Shown one piece after another: positions 18,960 to 31,199 of a stretch of DNA of 64,000 bases. The DNA is from Tunturibacter psychrotolerans (GTDB lineage Bacteria; Acidobacteriota; Terriglobia; Terriglobales; Acidobacteriaceae). The DNA lies in contig NZ_CP132942.1 in NCBI RefSeq assembly GCF_040359615.1, positions 3,968,001 through 4,032,000 on the forward strand, in the 5' to 3' direction. Under the pieces are notes generated by a model. It did not search any database. It saw nothing but the letters and a program-made list of their open reading frames with translations, and was not told where the DNA came from. The position numbers and the translations under genes were made by a program. Each line of letters begins with the position of its first letter. Positions within the stretch are counted from its first letter, which is position 1.

Positions 18960-19430
18960 TTAGACCCCATTCGATTCCGACCCAAGATTCGCCAAACACT
19001 GCTCCAACACCCCATTCAAAGCCTCGACCGAATCTTCGGTCACCCCCCGCCACAACTTCGCTTCGATTAACTTCGCCGCCTTCTCCGCGGTCTCCAGCAG
19101 CTTCTCTCCCTCAGGGGTCACACGGGCCGCAAGGATCCGGTCATTCCCTCGCCCTTTGCTCCGGACAATCCATCCATCTCGTTGAAGCCCCGTCAGCAGC
19201 GACTGTGCAGACTGCGGCGTCATATAGCACGACCGAGCTAACTGGGCCCCCGACGCCCCCGGCTCTTCCCGAATCGTCTTCAACAAACGCAGCTGCGCTA
19301 TCGTAACTCCCTGAGGACGCAGGGCCTCGTCCATCTGGCTGTGAAAATGAATTAGGATGCGCTTCATCATCAGCGCAGCCCGTCTCCTCTCAGCCTGTCT
19401 ACTTTTCCCGTTCGAATTTAAAGAAACCAT
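18960..19430 (-). CDS. MarR-family transcriptional regulator
   Basis: A 156-residue winged-helix regulator. The order is an N-terminal dimer helix (RRRAALMMKRILIHFHSQMDEAL), the DNA-reading HTH (GASGAQLARSCYMTPQSAQSLLTGLQRDG), and the wing (SKGRGNDRILAARVTPEGEKLLE), then C-terminal helices. It is divergent from a DHA2 efflux gene with only 33 bp between the start codons. Those bases plus both ATGs form a near-perfect palindrome, so it very likely represses itself and the pump. The ATG at 19430 has no Shine-Dalgarno sequence. An alternative start at the MMKRIL methionines, with AGGAG 13 bases upstream, would shorten it by about 20 residues. Confidence 0.88.
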   Translation of the reverse strand: MVSLNSNGKSRQAERRRAALMMKRILIHFHSQMDEALRPQGVTIAQLRLLKTIREEPGASGAQLARSCYMTPQSAQSLLTGLQRDGWIVRSKGRGNDRILAARVTPEGEKLLETAEKAAKLIEAKLWRGVTEDSVEALNGVLEQCLANLGSESNGV

Positions 19431-19466
19431 ATCAGTCTGCTGATATCATATCAGGAGACTGATATG
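19428..19466. promoter_or_regulatory. 39-bp palindromic operator spanning both start codons
   Basis: The bases from the marR ATG (complement of 19428-19430) to the efflux ATG (19464-19466) read almost the same on both strands. Only one base pair and the centre break the symmetry. Outer half-sites are ATATCAGTCT and AGACTGATAT; inner half-sites are CTGATAT and ATATCAG. The single asymmetric pair gives the pump side a GGAG ribosome site where the marR side has GCAG. A MarR dimer or a dimer pair bound here would cover translation starts as well as promoters. Confidence 0.85.
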
Positions 19467-21104
19467 GCAACGATGACCGCACCCTCCCCAGCACTCGCCC
19501 GGCCAAAACCCGCCCTTGCCGCGCCAGTTGCCTGGAAGCCGCACCATAACCCCTGGGCCATCGCCCTTACGGTCACCCTCGCCACCTTCATGGAGGTCCT
19601 CGACACCTCCATCGCCAACGTCGCCCTGCCCCACATCGCCGGCACACTCGGCGCAAGCTCGGAAGAAGCCACCTGGGTCCTCACCAGCTATCTCGTCTCG
19701 AGCGCCGTAGTACTACCTATCTCCGGCTGGCTCTCCAACCGTTTCGGCCGCAAGCGCTTCTACATGACCTGTGTCGCGCTCTTCACCATCTGCTCCTTCC
19801 TCTGCGGCATCGCAAACACGCTTCCCCTTCTCATCGTCGCGCGCATCCTTCAGGGCGCGGGCGGCGGCGGCCTCGCACCTAGCGAACAAGCTATCCTCGC
19901 CGACACCTTCCCCATTGAAAAGCGCGGGCAGGCCTTTGCGGTCTATGGCATGGCTGTGGTCGTCGCTCCCGCCATCGGTCCCACCCTCGGCGGCTGGATC
20001 ACCGACAACTTCAACTGGCACTGGATCTTCTTCATCAACATCCCCATCGGCCTCATCTCGCTTTACCTCAGCAACCGCATGGTCGAAGATCCACCGCACC
20101 TCAAAGAGCGCAGGGAGCAGGCCAAGCACCTCAAAATCGACTTCCTCGGCCTTGGTCTCGTGGCCCTGGGCGTCGGCTGCCTCGAGTTCACCCTCGACAA
20201 GGGTCAGGAAAAAGACTGGTTCGGCGACCCCATGATCCGCGCCTTCGCCATCCTCGCCGCCGTCACCCTCATCTTCTTCACCTGGTGGGAGTGGCACCAC
20301 CCCGACCCAATCGTCGACCTCAAGCTGCTAAAAAATCGAAACTTCGGCACCGCCGTCTTCTTACAATTGGTCCTTGGCATGGTCCTCTTCGGCTCGACCG
20401 TCCTCATCCCTCAGTATCTCCAGGGGCTACTCGGCTACACCGCAGAACGCGCCGGCATGGTGCTCTCCCCCGCAGGCTTCGTCATGATGATCATGATGTT
20501 CGTCGCCGGCCGCAGCCTCGGCAAATTCGATCCCCGCCTCATGGTCTGCCTCGGCTATCTGGTCACAGCCATAGGTATCTACAACCTCACCCGCCTCGAC
20601 CTCAACGCCGCCTTCGGCACCGTCACCCTCTGGCGTATGTTGCAGGTGATCGGCCTCGCCTTCATCTTCATCCCCATCAGCACCCTCAACTACGTCGGCG
20701 TTCCCGCCAGCAAGAGCAATCAAATCTCCAGCCTTTCGAACTTCGCACGTAATCTTGGTGGCAGCGCCGGTACCGCGCTCCTCACCACCTTTCTCGCGCG
20801 CAACTCGCAGGTCCAGCAAGTCGCTCTCTCCTCCAACGTCGTCCGCGGCAGCGTTCCTTACAACCTCTATATGGACAACATGAAAGAGATGCTGATGTCG
20901 CAAGGAATGTCCGCAGCCAACGCCTCACAGATGGCCATGGGCCAGGCCTACCAGCAGATGCTCCGCCAGGCCTCCATGCTCAGCTACAAAAACGCCTTCG
21001 CCATCCTCGCGTGCACCATCTTCCTGCTTACCCCGCTACCCTTTATCATGCGTCTGCCCAGCAAAATGGCCAAGCCCGACCCCGAAGCCGTGGGCGGCCA
21101 CTAG
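19464..21104 (+). CDS. DHA2-family drug efflux MFS transporter (EmrB/QacA-like)
   Basis: A 546-residue transporter with 14 predicted helices. A hydrophilic Pro-rich N-terminus (about 27 residues) precedes helix 1, which has the DHA2 motif TFMEVLDTSIANVALPHIAG. Motif A is GWLSNRFGRKRFY, and motif C-like GMAVVVAPAIGPTLGG lies in helix 5. The C-terminal half keeps paired helices and a soluble NMKEMLMSQGMSAANASQMAMG segment. It exports hydrophobic compounds using the proton gradient. GGAG lies 6 bases before the ATG and is inside the operator. No EmrA-type adaptor or TolC-type channel is adjacent, though EmrB-type pumps of Gram-negatives often work with one. Confidence 0.92.
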   Translation: MATMTAPSPALARPKPALAAPVAWKPHHNPWAIALTVTLATFMEVLDTSIANVALPHIAGTLGASSEEATWVLTSYLVSSAVVLPISGWLSNRFGRKRFYMTCVALFTICSFLCGIANTLPLLIVARILQGAGGGGLAPSEQAILADTFPIEKRGQAFAVYGMAVVVAPAIGPTLGGWITDNFNWHWIFFINIPIGLISLYLSNRMVEDPPHLKERREQAKHLKIDFLGLGLVALGVGCLEFTLDKGQEKDWFGDPMIRAFAILAAVTLIFFTWWEWHHPDPIVDLKLLKNRNFGTAVFLQLVLGMVLFGSTVLIPQYLQGLLGYTAERAGMVLSPAGFVMMIMMFVAGRSLGKFDPRLMVCLGYLVTAIGIYNLTRLDLNAAFGTVTLWRMLQVIGLAFIFIPISTLNYVGVPASKSNQISSLSNFARNLGGSAGTALLTTFLARNSQVQQVALSSNVVRGSVPYNLYMDNMKEMLMSQGMSAANASQMAMGQAYQQMLRQASMLSYKNAFAILACTIFLLTPLPFIMRLPSKMAKPDPEAVGGH

Positions 21105-21283
21105 TCACCCAAACCCACTCTTACGGAACTCCTCGCACTCTGCCTGCGTAGAAATCACTGCGCAGCAAAATGTGGTGCTCGTTCCCCGCATTTCTTTTAA
21201 AAAAAGAACCTCTGAAACTACGGAGATACCTATGCTTCAATAAGGGGGCCGCGATTTCATGCCTCCGCTCCACCAAAATTGAC

Positions 21284-22597
21284 ATGACCGACAGACCTCT
21301 TTCTCTAAAAAAGAAAATAACCCGCTTCTTCAAGGAAAAGCTGACCCCCAGCGGATATGCCTCTCGCGATCACTTCGAAGAAATCCTGCTCGAAGTCGGC
21401 CGCACACTCTCTCTTGACGAATTGCTCGTCACCTGCCCCCGCAACATCTCATCCGCCCTGCACCTCTCTTCCTTCCACATCCTGCTTCGTGAAGACTCCG
21501 ACTACGTCCCTCAGGGAGCCGCCCGCGACCTTACCTCCGGCTTCATCTTTCCCGCCAGCTCCGCCACCATCCTCCGCCTCAAGCGTGAACGAAGGCCCTC
21601 CCCCTTCAAAAAGCACACGCCCGACGCTTGGCAACTCCTCGCCTCCTCCCATGAGATCGCCGCCCTCAACGCCCTCGGAGCTCAACTCCTCATACCCTTC
21701 GAAGGCCGCACTGGCTTACGCGGCTTTGCCACACTAGCCAAACCCGAGGGCAAGCACTTCCTCCGCCACGAGCTTCGCTTCCTCCGCGAACTCAGCCAGC
21801 AGATGGGCCGCGGTCTCGAGACCGCCCGCCACGTAAAATCTCTCAGCGAAGAGGCCGTCAACCGTGCCAAAGTCACCCGCGAACTCGATCTCGCCCGCGA
21901 GGTCCAGGAGCGACTCTTGCCCCAGTCTCTCCCCGCCGTTCCCGGCATCGACTCCGCAGCTACTTATAAAAGCGCCGATGAGGTCGGCGGCGATTATTAC
22001 GACCTCTTCATCACCTGGAAAGGTCTCCTCTGCTGTGTCGTCGCAGACGTCAGCGGCAAAGGCATTGCGTCCGCCCTGCTCATGGCCACCCTCCGCGCCT
22101 CGCTTCGCAGCCTCATGATCAATCACCGCGAAGACCCAGTCACCGCCGTCATCGAAGACCTCAACCGCCTCCTCTACGAAGCCTCCGCGGCCAGCCGCTA
22201 CGCCACACTCGTCTTCTTCGTCTACGATCCCACAGCGCAGACCCTCACCTACGTCAACGCCGGTCACAATCCGCCTCTGCTGCTCAACGACAGCGAGGTC
22301 ACCAGGCTCGAATGCGGCGGCCCTGTCCTCGGCCTGCTCCCCGATGCTACCTACGAAGAGCAGACCCTCGCCTTCAACCCTGGCGACACCCTCACCATCT
22401 ACACCGACGGCATCACCGAAGCCATCAACTCTCGCGGTGTCGAATGGGAAGAGCAGGGCCTCCTCGCCGCAGTCCTCGAACAAAACTCGCCTTCCGCCGC
22501 GGCCGCCGTACAGGACATCCTTTTTTCACTCCACTCCTTTGCCTCCGGAACTCCCCAGGTCGACGACATGACGCTCCTCGTCCTTCGCAGAACGTGA
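21284..22597 (+). CDS. PP2C-type serine phosphatase with GAF-like sensor (SpoIIE/RsbU type)
   Basis: A 437-residue protein with a basic N-terminus (MTDRPLSLKKKI), a GAF-like domain (about 35-190), a linker helix (AKVTRELDLAREVQERLLPQSLP, the usual lead into these phosphatases), and a SpoIIE phosphatase domain. Metal-binding acids are in SADEVGGDYYDLF, CCVVADVSGKGIASALLM, VNAGHNPPLLL and IYTDGITEA. Such proteins dephosphorylate anti-anti-sigma factors in partner-switch regulation. The frame extends upstream to 21170, but the ATG at 21284 gives the more protein-like N-terminus; neither start has a clear ribosome site. No partner kinase or STAS protein is adjacent. Confidence 0.85.
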   Translation: MTDRPLSLKKKITRFFKEKLTPSGYASRDHFEEILLEVGRTLSLDELLVTCPRNISSALHLSSFHILLREDSDYVPQGAARDLTSGFIFPASSATILRLKRERRPSPFKKHTPDAWQLLASSHEIAALNALGAQLLIPFEGRTGLRGFATLAKPEGKHFLRHELRFLRELSQQMGRGLETARHVKSLSEEAVNRAKVTRELDLAREVQERLLPQSLPAVPGIDSAATYKSADEVGGDYYDLFITWKGLLCCVVADVSGKGIASALLMATLRASLRSLMINHREDPVTAVIEDLNRLLYEASAASRYATLVFFVYDPTAQTLTYVNAGHNPPLLLNDSEVTRLECGGPVLGLLPDATYEEQTLAFNPGDTLTIYTDGITEAINSRGVEWEEQGLLAAVLEQNSPSAAAAVQDILFSLHSFASGTPQVDDMTLLVLRRT

Positions 22598-22603
22598 CTC
22601 CAG

Positions 22604-23371
22604 CTACCGTGGCGCATCCAGCTGCATGATCGTCTGCACGCGCTCAAACGCAATCGGGCTCACCGTCACCGAGCCCTCAAACGGTCTCGCCAGATCCGCA
22701 ATCGCCGTTAGCGTCACCGCAACCACAAACGTCAGCGCCAGCACCTGGCAGTAGTGGAGCCATTTATTGTCGTTCCCCAGGATGCACGAAGACAGCACCG
22801 TCGCTCCTCCGCCCGCCAGCAGCAAAATCCACAACACAACCGGCAACCGCACTCGAAGCTGCTCCTCCCGCAAGCCCCGCCTCTCCGAAAGCTGACTCAG
22901 CTCCTGGGTCAGATGGTCCACACTGTTCGACGTACTCGCGTCGTTCTTCACCACCGCAAGCAGCTTCCACATATCTACCTCGATCATCTCTCCAGCGCGA
23001 CTCTCCTCTTGGCGCTGCATCGCCGGCCACTCCTGATGCACCACCGCATCGGCATACTTCATCCCCAGCGTTCGAAACTCCTCCCGCTCCTCGGCCGGCA
23101 ATGCCGACGCAATCCGCGTCACACTCAACAGCGAGCTGGCCTCCTGCGCCGCATTGATCTCCGCCGCGCGAAAGTCAATCCACACCGTGTACAGCATGAA
23201 CCCCAGAATCACGCCATACGTCGTTCCCAGAATCCCCAGCTGCCATCCCGTCACATCGTTGATAAGCTTACGATTCGGAATCGGCCACACCCAGTTGAGC
23301 ACCAGCACCATGAACACTGACACCAGCATCGCCACAACCACCAGCATGCTACTCTGCGCGTAACTCAACAT
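22604..23371 (-). CDS. DUF4239 membrane protein (bestrophin-like)
   Basis: A 255-residue protein with two N-terminal helices (SSMLVVVAMLVSVFMVLVLNWVW; GILGTTYGVILGFMLYTVW), a long helical soluble part (about 65-180) and two C-terminal helices (VVLWILLLAGGGATVLSSCIL; YCQVLALTFVVAVTLTAIADLA), ending in ARPFEGSVTVSP. The helix order and the DLARPFEGSVTV motif are those of DUF4239, a family sometimes linked to bestrophin-like channels. It converges with the phosphatase gene, with six bases between their stops. Confidence 0.8.
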   Translation of the reverse strand: MLSYAQSSMLVVVAMLVSVFMVLVLNWVWPIPNRKLINDVTGWQLGILGTTYGVILGFMLYTVWIDFRAAEINAAQEASSLLSVTRIASALPAEEREEFRTLGMKYADAVVHQEWPAMQRQEESRAGEMIEVDMWKLLAVVKNDASTSNSVDHLTQELSQLSERRGLREEQLRVRLPVVLWILLLAGGGATVLSSCILGNDNKWLHYCQVLALTFVVAVTLTAIADLARPFEGSVTVSPIAFERVQTIMQLDAPR

Positions 23372-23612
23372 AGAAGCTCCACCTGAACCAAAGCCGCACT
23401 GACAAGCCAGCTTACATCGTGCCTCCGCTTCTCACCATCGCGAAACATCATCAGTGCTACCCTCTCCGAAGGCACCTGTTCAAACGACTTTCCCAGGCTG
23501 CGTACAGGAATACAGCTTCCTCGAGCCCGACAACCAAGCGAAATAAACATCCGCATACAACCGCAACGAAAACATCTCAACAGATCAGCAAAGAAAGACT
23601 AAAATTCTCGCA

Positions 23613-24167
23613 GTGACCAAACCAGCCTCGAACGCGGTCTATGTAGTAGTCGCAGTGGTGCTCATCCTCGCCTCTTCCGCGAGCGCGACCCCGCTGCAAT
23701 CCGCGTCGACCCTGCTGGCCTGCACCGCCGCGCAGCTTTCGCTCTCCTTCGACAGCGAAGGCGGCAACTTCGACGGTATGTCGCAGTCCGGCACCCTCCT
23801 GGTCCTACGCAACATCGGTGCTCAAACCTGCACCGTCTCCGGCCAGCCCGCGCTAGTCTTCGAAGACGCCTCTCACACCAAACTTCCCATCTCCCTCGAA
23901 TCCCCACCCGGAATGCACCCCGGCCCCATCATCCTCCCCGTAGCCATCCCTGCGAACGCCGAGGCCACCGGCGAATTGCACTGGGTCTCCGGCGAAGTCT
24001 ACGACAACAGCCAGTGTTACTCCCCGGCCTTCGTCGCGATCTCCTTCGGCACCGACGTCCTCCACGCCCCCTTCACCGGCCATCTCTGCGCGCCCTCAGG
24101 ACAAGACGCCAAATACCGCTTTGCCTACCTCAAACGCGACCCAGTCTACGTGCGCTCGAAATCCTAA
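23613..24167 (+). CDS. Exported DUF4232-like protein
   Basis: A 184-residue protein with an N-terminal hydrophobic segment (AVYVVVAVVLILASSASA, cleavage near residue 26). The body fits DUF4232: LLACTAAQLSLSF, GTLLVLRNIGAQTCTVSGQPALVF, then a Pro-rich loop and LHWVSGEVYDNSQCYSPAFVAISFG, with paired Cys likely forming disulfides. The start is GTG at 23613. It is 115 bp before secA on the same strand. Function in the periplasm is not known. Confidence 0.75.
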   Translation: MTKPASNAVYVVVAVVLILASSASATPLQSASTLLACTAAQLSLSFDSEGGNFDGMSQSGTLLVLRNIGAQTCTVSGQPALVFEDASHTKLPISLESPPGMHPGPIILPVAIPANAEATGELHWVSGEVYDNSQCYSPAFVAISFGTDVLHAPFTGHLCAPSGQDAKYRFAYLKRDPVYVRSKS

Positions 24168-24282
24168 ACCGCGCCCCGACTCTCTCCCGCGTAAATAACG
24201 GCCAGCCAAGCCGTTAGCCCACGACCCTCCCGCACCATTTACACTAGTATTTGGGACAAAATGCGCCCCGAAGGATATCGTT

Positions 24283-27333
<3,051 letters not shown>

Positions 27334-27414
27334 GTCTATAGCAGTTCTGTCGCTACCAACAAAAGTGCCAACCGACGCCAGGACGCGGCTCTCTGCCGCA
27401 ACCTCGCGGGGTTC

Positions 27415-27443
27415 GGGGCGACGCCTATAGACGCCGCCCCTTT
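27415..27443 (+). terminator. Putative terminator between secA and the cupredoxin gene
   Basis: GGGGCG and CGCCCC arms flank a loop rich in short complementary bases, followed by TTTG. It lies between two converging genes. Confidence 0.55.
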
Positions 27444-27451
27444 GTCATTGA

Positions 27452-28456
27452 CTAATAGGGCCGAACAATCACCTTGCCAACCATGCCAAGCTCATCGTGC
27501 AGCGCGCATATGTATTTGTACGTCCCCGCCTCCGTGAAGGTAATGCGGAAACGCGTGTTGCCCGGAGGAGACTGTGGCACGCCAACCTGGTTTTCCGGCG
27601 ACGCAAGAATAAGGCCCGAATGCACGTTGTCCCCTTGCGAATTGATCGTTGCATGCAATACGCCGTCCGCATCCAGAGTCAAAGGCACATTGCCGGAAGG
27701 AGGAACGGGATTCGCCGGCTCCACTCCGAAGGTGATTGTATGCGGCAACGCCGGGTCGAGATTGGTCCACTCGATCGTGTCTCCCTTGTGAATTTCAATC
27801 GTTCCCTTTAGAAAGCGCACAACGGAAAGCGACTCAAATCCAGCGCCGGTCACGGTCATCTCTCCAATGCCCGCAGTCACGCCGTTCTTGTTTGCCAGCA
27901 CGTGCGCCGACAGCATGTCGTCCATGTCCCTCTGCTTATCGGTATCGTTCAGCAGACTCTTCCGCTGTTCCGCCCCCTGCGCGTCATAGAAGGCCTGATC
28001 GTGCGGTAAAGTCGCAGACGCCGCGAGGACGTGGATCACTCCAGTCATGTGCGGGTGCACCAGACAGACAAGGCTATAGTTGCCAGGTTTAGGAAAGCTC
28101 ACGGTAAAATTTTGTCCCTCCACCAACGGCGGGGCGCTGACGCACTTCGAGCCATCGAAACTCGTGCCACTGGGCGAGAACCCCGGACAGCCCACATTGA
28201 AATTGGTGTACGCCTGTCCAGCTATCAGGAAGGACACCGTATGAATCTCACCGCTGCCAGAGGTCCAGGTAATGTTGTCGCCCTCATGGATCCAAAGCTC
28301 GTTCGGAAGAAAGGCGATGGCCAGCTTGCCCATATCTTTACTTTGACTGCCCAACACCGCTTTCCAGTTTTGTTGGGCATAAACGCTATACGGGATACAA
28401 ACCGACAGCGCCGACAGCGCCGCCACGGACATAAATATCGAGATTCTCGATTTCAT
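27452..28456 (-). CDS. Exported protein with two cupredoxin (blue-copper) domains
   Basis: A 334-residue protein with a signal peptide (cleavage near SVYAQ, residue 28). Each half holds a plastocyanin-like fold with a complete type 1 copper site. Domain 1 has His72 in GEIHTVSF and Cys131, His134 and Met137 in LVCLVHPHMTG. Domain 2 has His in LPHTITFG and Cys, His, Met in YICALHDELGMVG. The linker has a helical segment with SLLNDTDKQRDMDDML. Two mononuclear copper sites suggest periplasmic electron transfer rather than a multicopper oxidase, since no trinuclear-site His pattern is seen. It is monocistronic and convergent with secA. Confidence 0.85.
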   Translation of the reverse strand: MKSRISIFMSVAALSALSVCIPYSVYAQQNWKAVLGSQSKDMGKLAIAFLPNELWIHEGDNITWTSGSGEIHTVSFLIAGQAYTNFNVGCPGFSPSGTSFDGSKCVSAPPLVEGQNFTVSFPKPGNYSLVCLVHPHMTGVIHVLAASATLPHDQAFYDAQGAEQRKSLLNDTDKQRDMDDMLSAHVLANKNGVTAGIGEMTVTGAGFESLSVVRFLKGTIEIHKGDTIEWTNLDPALPHTITFGVEPANPVPPSGNVPLTLDADGVLHATINSQGDNVHSGLILASPENQVGVPQSPPGNTRFRITFTEAGTYKYICALHDELGMVGKVIVRPY

Positions 28457-28666
28457 GATCGCCTCTCTAAAACATAGATTTTGGGGGGAGCAGGCCCGGA
28501 GCCCGCCGGAATTATAATCCTCGTCGCGATTGTGTGAACATCGTCTGTGTTCGAAGCGCCGCGACTACGCCCAACGCTCAAGTGCGCCAACTCGCAACCT
28601 TTTGATAACGCTGAGATCGCGAAGCGGAGACTCCCGCAGATCCGCTACTGGAACAACGAGTATCCC

Positions 28667-29242
28667 TTACTTCTCCAAATCATCCAGCAACAACTTCGCC
28701 TTCGTCGCCAGCGTCTTCGCCCCCTCGGCATCGCCGGACTTCAGTGCCTCCTGCGCATCCTTCCAGAAGTTCCGCACCTTGCTCACCTGGGCCTTCTGCT
28801 CTTCAACCTTCTGCGCCGGCAGCGCATTCAGCCTCTTATCAATCGAGGCAATCAGATCCTCCGCCTCCTGCTTGGTCTGCGGATTCGTCTCGCCACCCGC
28901 CGTCAACGCACCGACCGCAGCATCGGGCGTCGGCGCCTCAGCAGCGTTCGCCACCTGCGTCTCCGGCACCGGCTCAGGCACGACAACCTTCGGCGGCTGC
29001 TTCTTTTTTCGCTTCGGTTTCCCCGCCTCGGTCGAAACCGGCACCGGCGGCAGATTCTCCGGAGGCGCCTCCACCATCGGAAGATTGTCCGGCTCGGGAA
29101 TGTCCTCAAGCGCCACCGGGGCCATCACCGGCGGCAGCGGAGCGAGCAGCGGCTGATGCCGGCAGCCCGCCAACCCTATTGCCAAACCAAACCAGAGAGT
29201 CGTCCATGCGATCTTCTGCATAATGTTGCTCGTACCCTTCAA
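28667..29242 (-). CDS. Probable lipoprotein encoded with the NtrB/NtrC-like pair
   Basis: A 191-residue protein with a lipoprotein signal (TTLWFGLAIGLAGC, lipobox LAGC), a Pro-rich linker (LLAPLPPV, PPENLPPVPV, a KRKKK cluster) and a C-terminal helical segment (KQEAEDLIASIDKRLNALPAQKVEEQKAQV) that looks like a short coiled coil. The start is TTG at 29242, with AGGGG 7 bases upstream. Its first codon overlaps the stop of the kinase gene by four bases, so translation is coupled. No family is recognised. Placement suggests a role in signal input or cell-envelope response, which is inference. Confidence 0.75.
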   Translation of the reverse strand: MKGTSNIMQKIAWTTLWFGLAIGLAGCRHQPLLAPLPPVMAPVALEDIPEPDNLPMVEAPPENLPPVPVSTEAGKPKRKKKQPPKVVVPEPVPETQVANAAEAPTPDAAVGALTAGGETNPQTKQEAEDLIASIDKRLNALPAQKVEEQKAQVSKVRNFWKDAQEALKSGDAEGAKTLATKAKLLLDDLEK

Positions 29243-31197
29243 ACCCGTTCCCCTAACTCTTTCTGCACTGCTCCAGCCGCGGCGGCCTTTCTGCTCTCGG
29301 TGGCCGCTCCTGCCGCTAGCGGCAGCCGAAACGTAAAGGTTGTCCCTCGCTCGACCGAACTGGGGTCCGCACTGGATCTTACCTCCATCGCTCCGCCATG
29401 TAACTGCAAAATCCTGTACGTCATCGCCAATCCTATTCCGCTGCCCTTCGGTTTGGTGGTGAAGTACAGTTCGAAGATACGCGGTAATAGCTCTGGCGGT
29501 ATACCTACTCCTTCATCAATTACTTCCACAACGGCAAAATGATGGTCCCGCCTCAACCGCACCACCATCGCCCCGCCATCGGGCATCGCCTGCATCCCAT
29601 TCAGCAGCAAGTTTAACAGCGCCTGCTGCATCAGTTGCGCATCCACCCGCACCGTCAGCGGTTCTCTCGGAGCATTCACCACGACATGCACTTGATTCTC
29701 CTGCATCTCGGCCGCCGTCAGCTCCATCACAATCCCCACCACCTGCCGCAGATCGTGCTCCCGCAGATGTAGTTCCATCGGCCGCGAAAAGTCCGCCAGC
29801 GTCTGCACCACCCTGTCCAACCGCTGCATCTCTCCCGCCAGAATATCCACATGCCGCTGCGCCCCGCCAAACGCCTCAACTCCACCCGGCACCAGCTTTC
29901 CGCGCAGCAGCTCCAGGTGCAGCACCATCGCATTAATCGGATTCTTGACCTCGTGCCCCACCCCAGCCGTCAGCCTCCCAATCGCAGCCAGCCTCCTCGC
30001 CACTTCAATCTCCTGCCCGAGCTGCGCCACTGACTCCATATCCCGCAGCGTCAACAGCGTCGTCACATTCCCCGCCCCGCTCAACCCATCGTCGATCCGG
30101 TCCAGCGAGAATTGCACCTGCCGCCCGTCCTCCAGCGTGATCGCCTGCGCACTCACCTGGCTGCCCTCGGCGAACGCCTCCAACACCGCCTCTCCGAGCA
30201 CGCTATCCGGCGCAAAGATCTCCTCCAGCCGCATCCCCACCAGCTTTTCGTGATCTTCGTTCAAAGGCGCTCCCAGAAAGTAAGCCACCGCATCCGACAC
30301 CATCACCGCGCGCCGGTCCGCCGTAAACAGCAACACACCATCGCGCAGCGTATCCAGCATCTGGTTCAAATTCGCCTGCAGCGCCGTGTAGCCGGCCTCC
30401 TGTGTACGCATCTGCTCGCCCAGCCGGTCCAGCGTCCGGGTCACACGAACCACTTCATCGGTCCGCGTACCACGGCTCTCCCCCAACCGCTCCGGAATCG
30501 CTCCTGCAGCCCGCGTCAAAATCTCCAGCCGCGCGCTGATAGCCTCAAGCGGACGCAGCGCCACATTCGCCAGCAGCCCAGCCGACAACATCGCCGCCAG
30601 CGCCGCCAGCGATGCAAAGATCAGCGCATCCAGCAGCCACGGCTCATACGTGTTCTTCAAAAAGGTTGACCGCACCCCTACATGCACCACCAGAAACGGC
30701 ACCCCATTCCGCTCCAGCGACTGCGAGATATCCAACACCCGTGGCCTGCCGAACACAACCCTCATCTGCCGCGAGATCGGCCCATTCTGCACACTCGCCA
30801 AACTGAACCGAAACACAGCCTTGTCATCCACCGCATCCGGGTCCGTGCTCACCAGCGTCAGTCCATGCGCGTCCGTCACACTCACGTCCTGCACGGTAGG
30901 AGAGTAGCGAACAATCGTATTCATCACATCCGACAGCGCCGTCTGACTCCGCAGCGCATTTACCACCGCCTCATGCAACGCCGCATCGCTCTTGTCCACC
31001 GGTGGATTCGCCCGCAGCCCTGCCTCCACCGCCTTACGTGTCTCGAGCCAAACCTCGTGCACCAGCACGTCGTTCGCTGCCGCCGTCTGTTCGATTCTCT
31101 GCCGCAACAGCTCGCTCACGAACAGTGCCGACAGCACCAGCACGATCGCAAACGTCAACCCCGTCGCCGCAAGCACGAGCTTCGTCTTCAGCCGCAT
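29239..31197 (-). CDS. Membrane sensor histidine kinase, NtrB/ZraS type
   Basis: A 652-residue kinase. Layout: TM1 (about 8-30), a periplasmic sensor domain (about 31-188, with repeated VQDVSVTDAHGLTLVSTDPDAV suggesting a dCache/PAS-like fold), TM2 (about 190-215), HAMP with a coiled linker, a PAS domain (about 275-390), the HisKA dimer helix with the phospho-acceptor in VGHEVKNPINAM, and an HATPase with N-box LLNLLLNGMQAM, G1 DEGVGIP and G2 GSGIGLAM. The start ATG is two bases after the stop of the response regulator. Regulator, kinase and lipoprotein form one operon. The stimulus is unknown. Confidence 0.93.
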   Translation of the reverse strand: MRLKTKLVLAATGLTFAIVLVLSALFVSELLRQRIEQTAAANDVLVHEVWLETRKAVEAGLRANPPVDKSDAALHEAVVNALRSQTALSDVMNTIVRYSPTVQDVSVTDAHGLTLVSTDPDAVDDKAVFRFSLASVQNGPISRQMRVVFGRPRVLDISQSLERNGVPFLVVHVGVRSTFLKNTYEPWLLDALIFASLAALAAMLSAGLLANVALRPLEAISARLEILTRAAGAIPERLGESRGTRTDEVVRVTRTLDRLGEQMRTQEAGYTALQANLNQMLDTLRDGVLLFTADRRAVMVSDAVAYFLGAPLNEDHEKLVGMRLEEIFAPDSVLGEAVLEAFAEGSQVSAQAITLEDGRQVQFSLDRIDDGLSGAGNVTTLLTLRDMESVAQLGQEIEVARRLAAIGRLTAGVGHEVKNPINAMVLHLELLRGKLVPGGVEAFGGAQRHVDILAGEMQRLDRVVQTLADFSRPMELHLREHDLRQVVGIVMELTAAEMQENQVHVVVNAPREPLTVRVDAQLMQQALLNLLLNGMQAMPDGGAMVVRLRRDHHFAVVEVIDEGVGIPPELLPRIFELYFTTKPKGSGIGLAMTYRILQLHGGAMEVRSSADPSSVERGTTFTFRLPLAAGAATESRKAAAAGAVQKELGERV

Positions 31198-31199
31198 CG

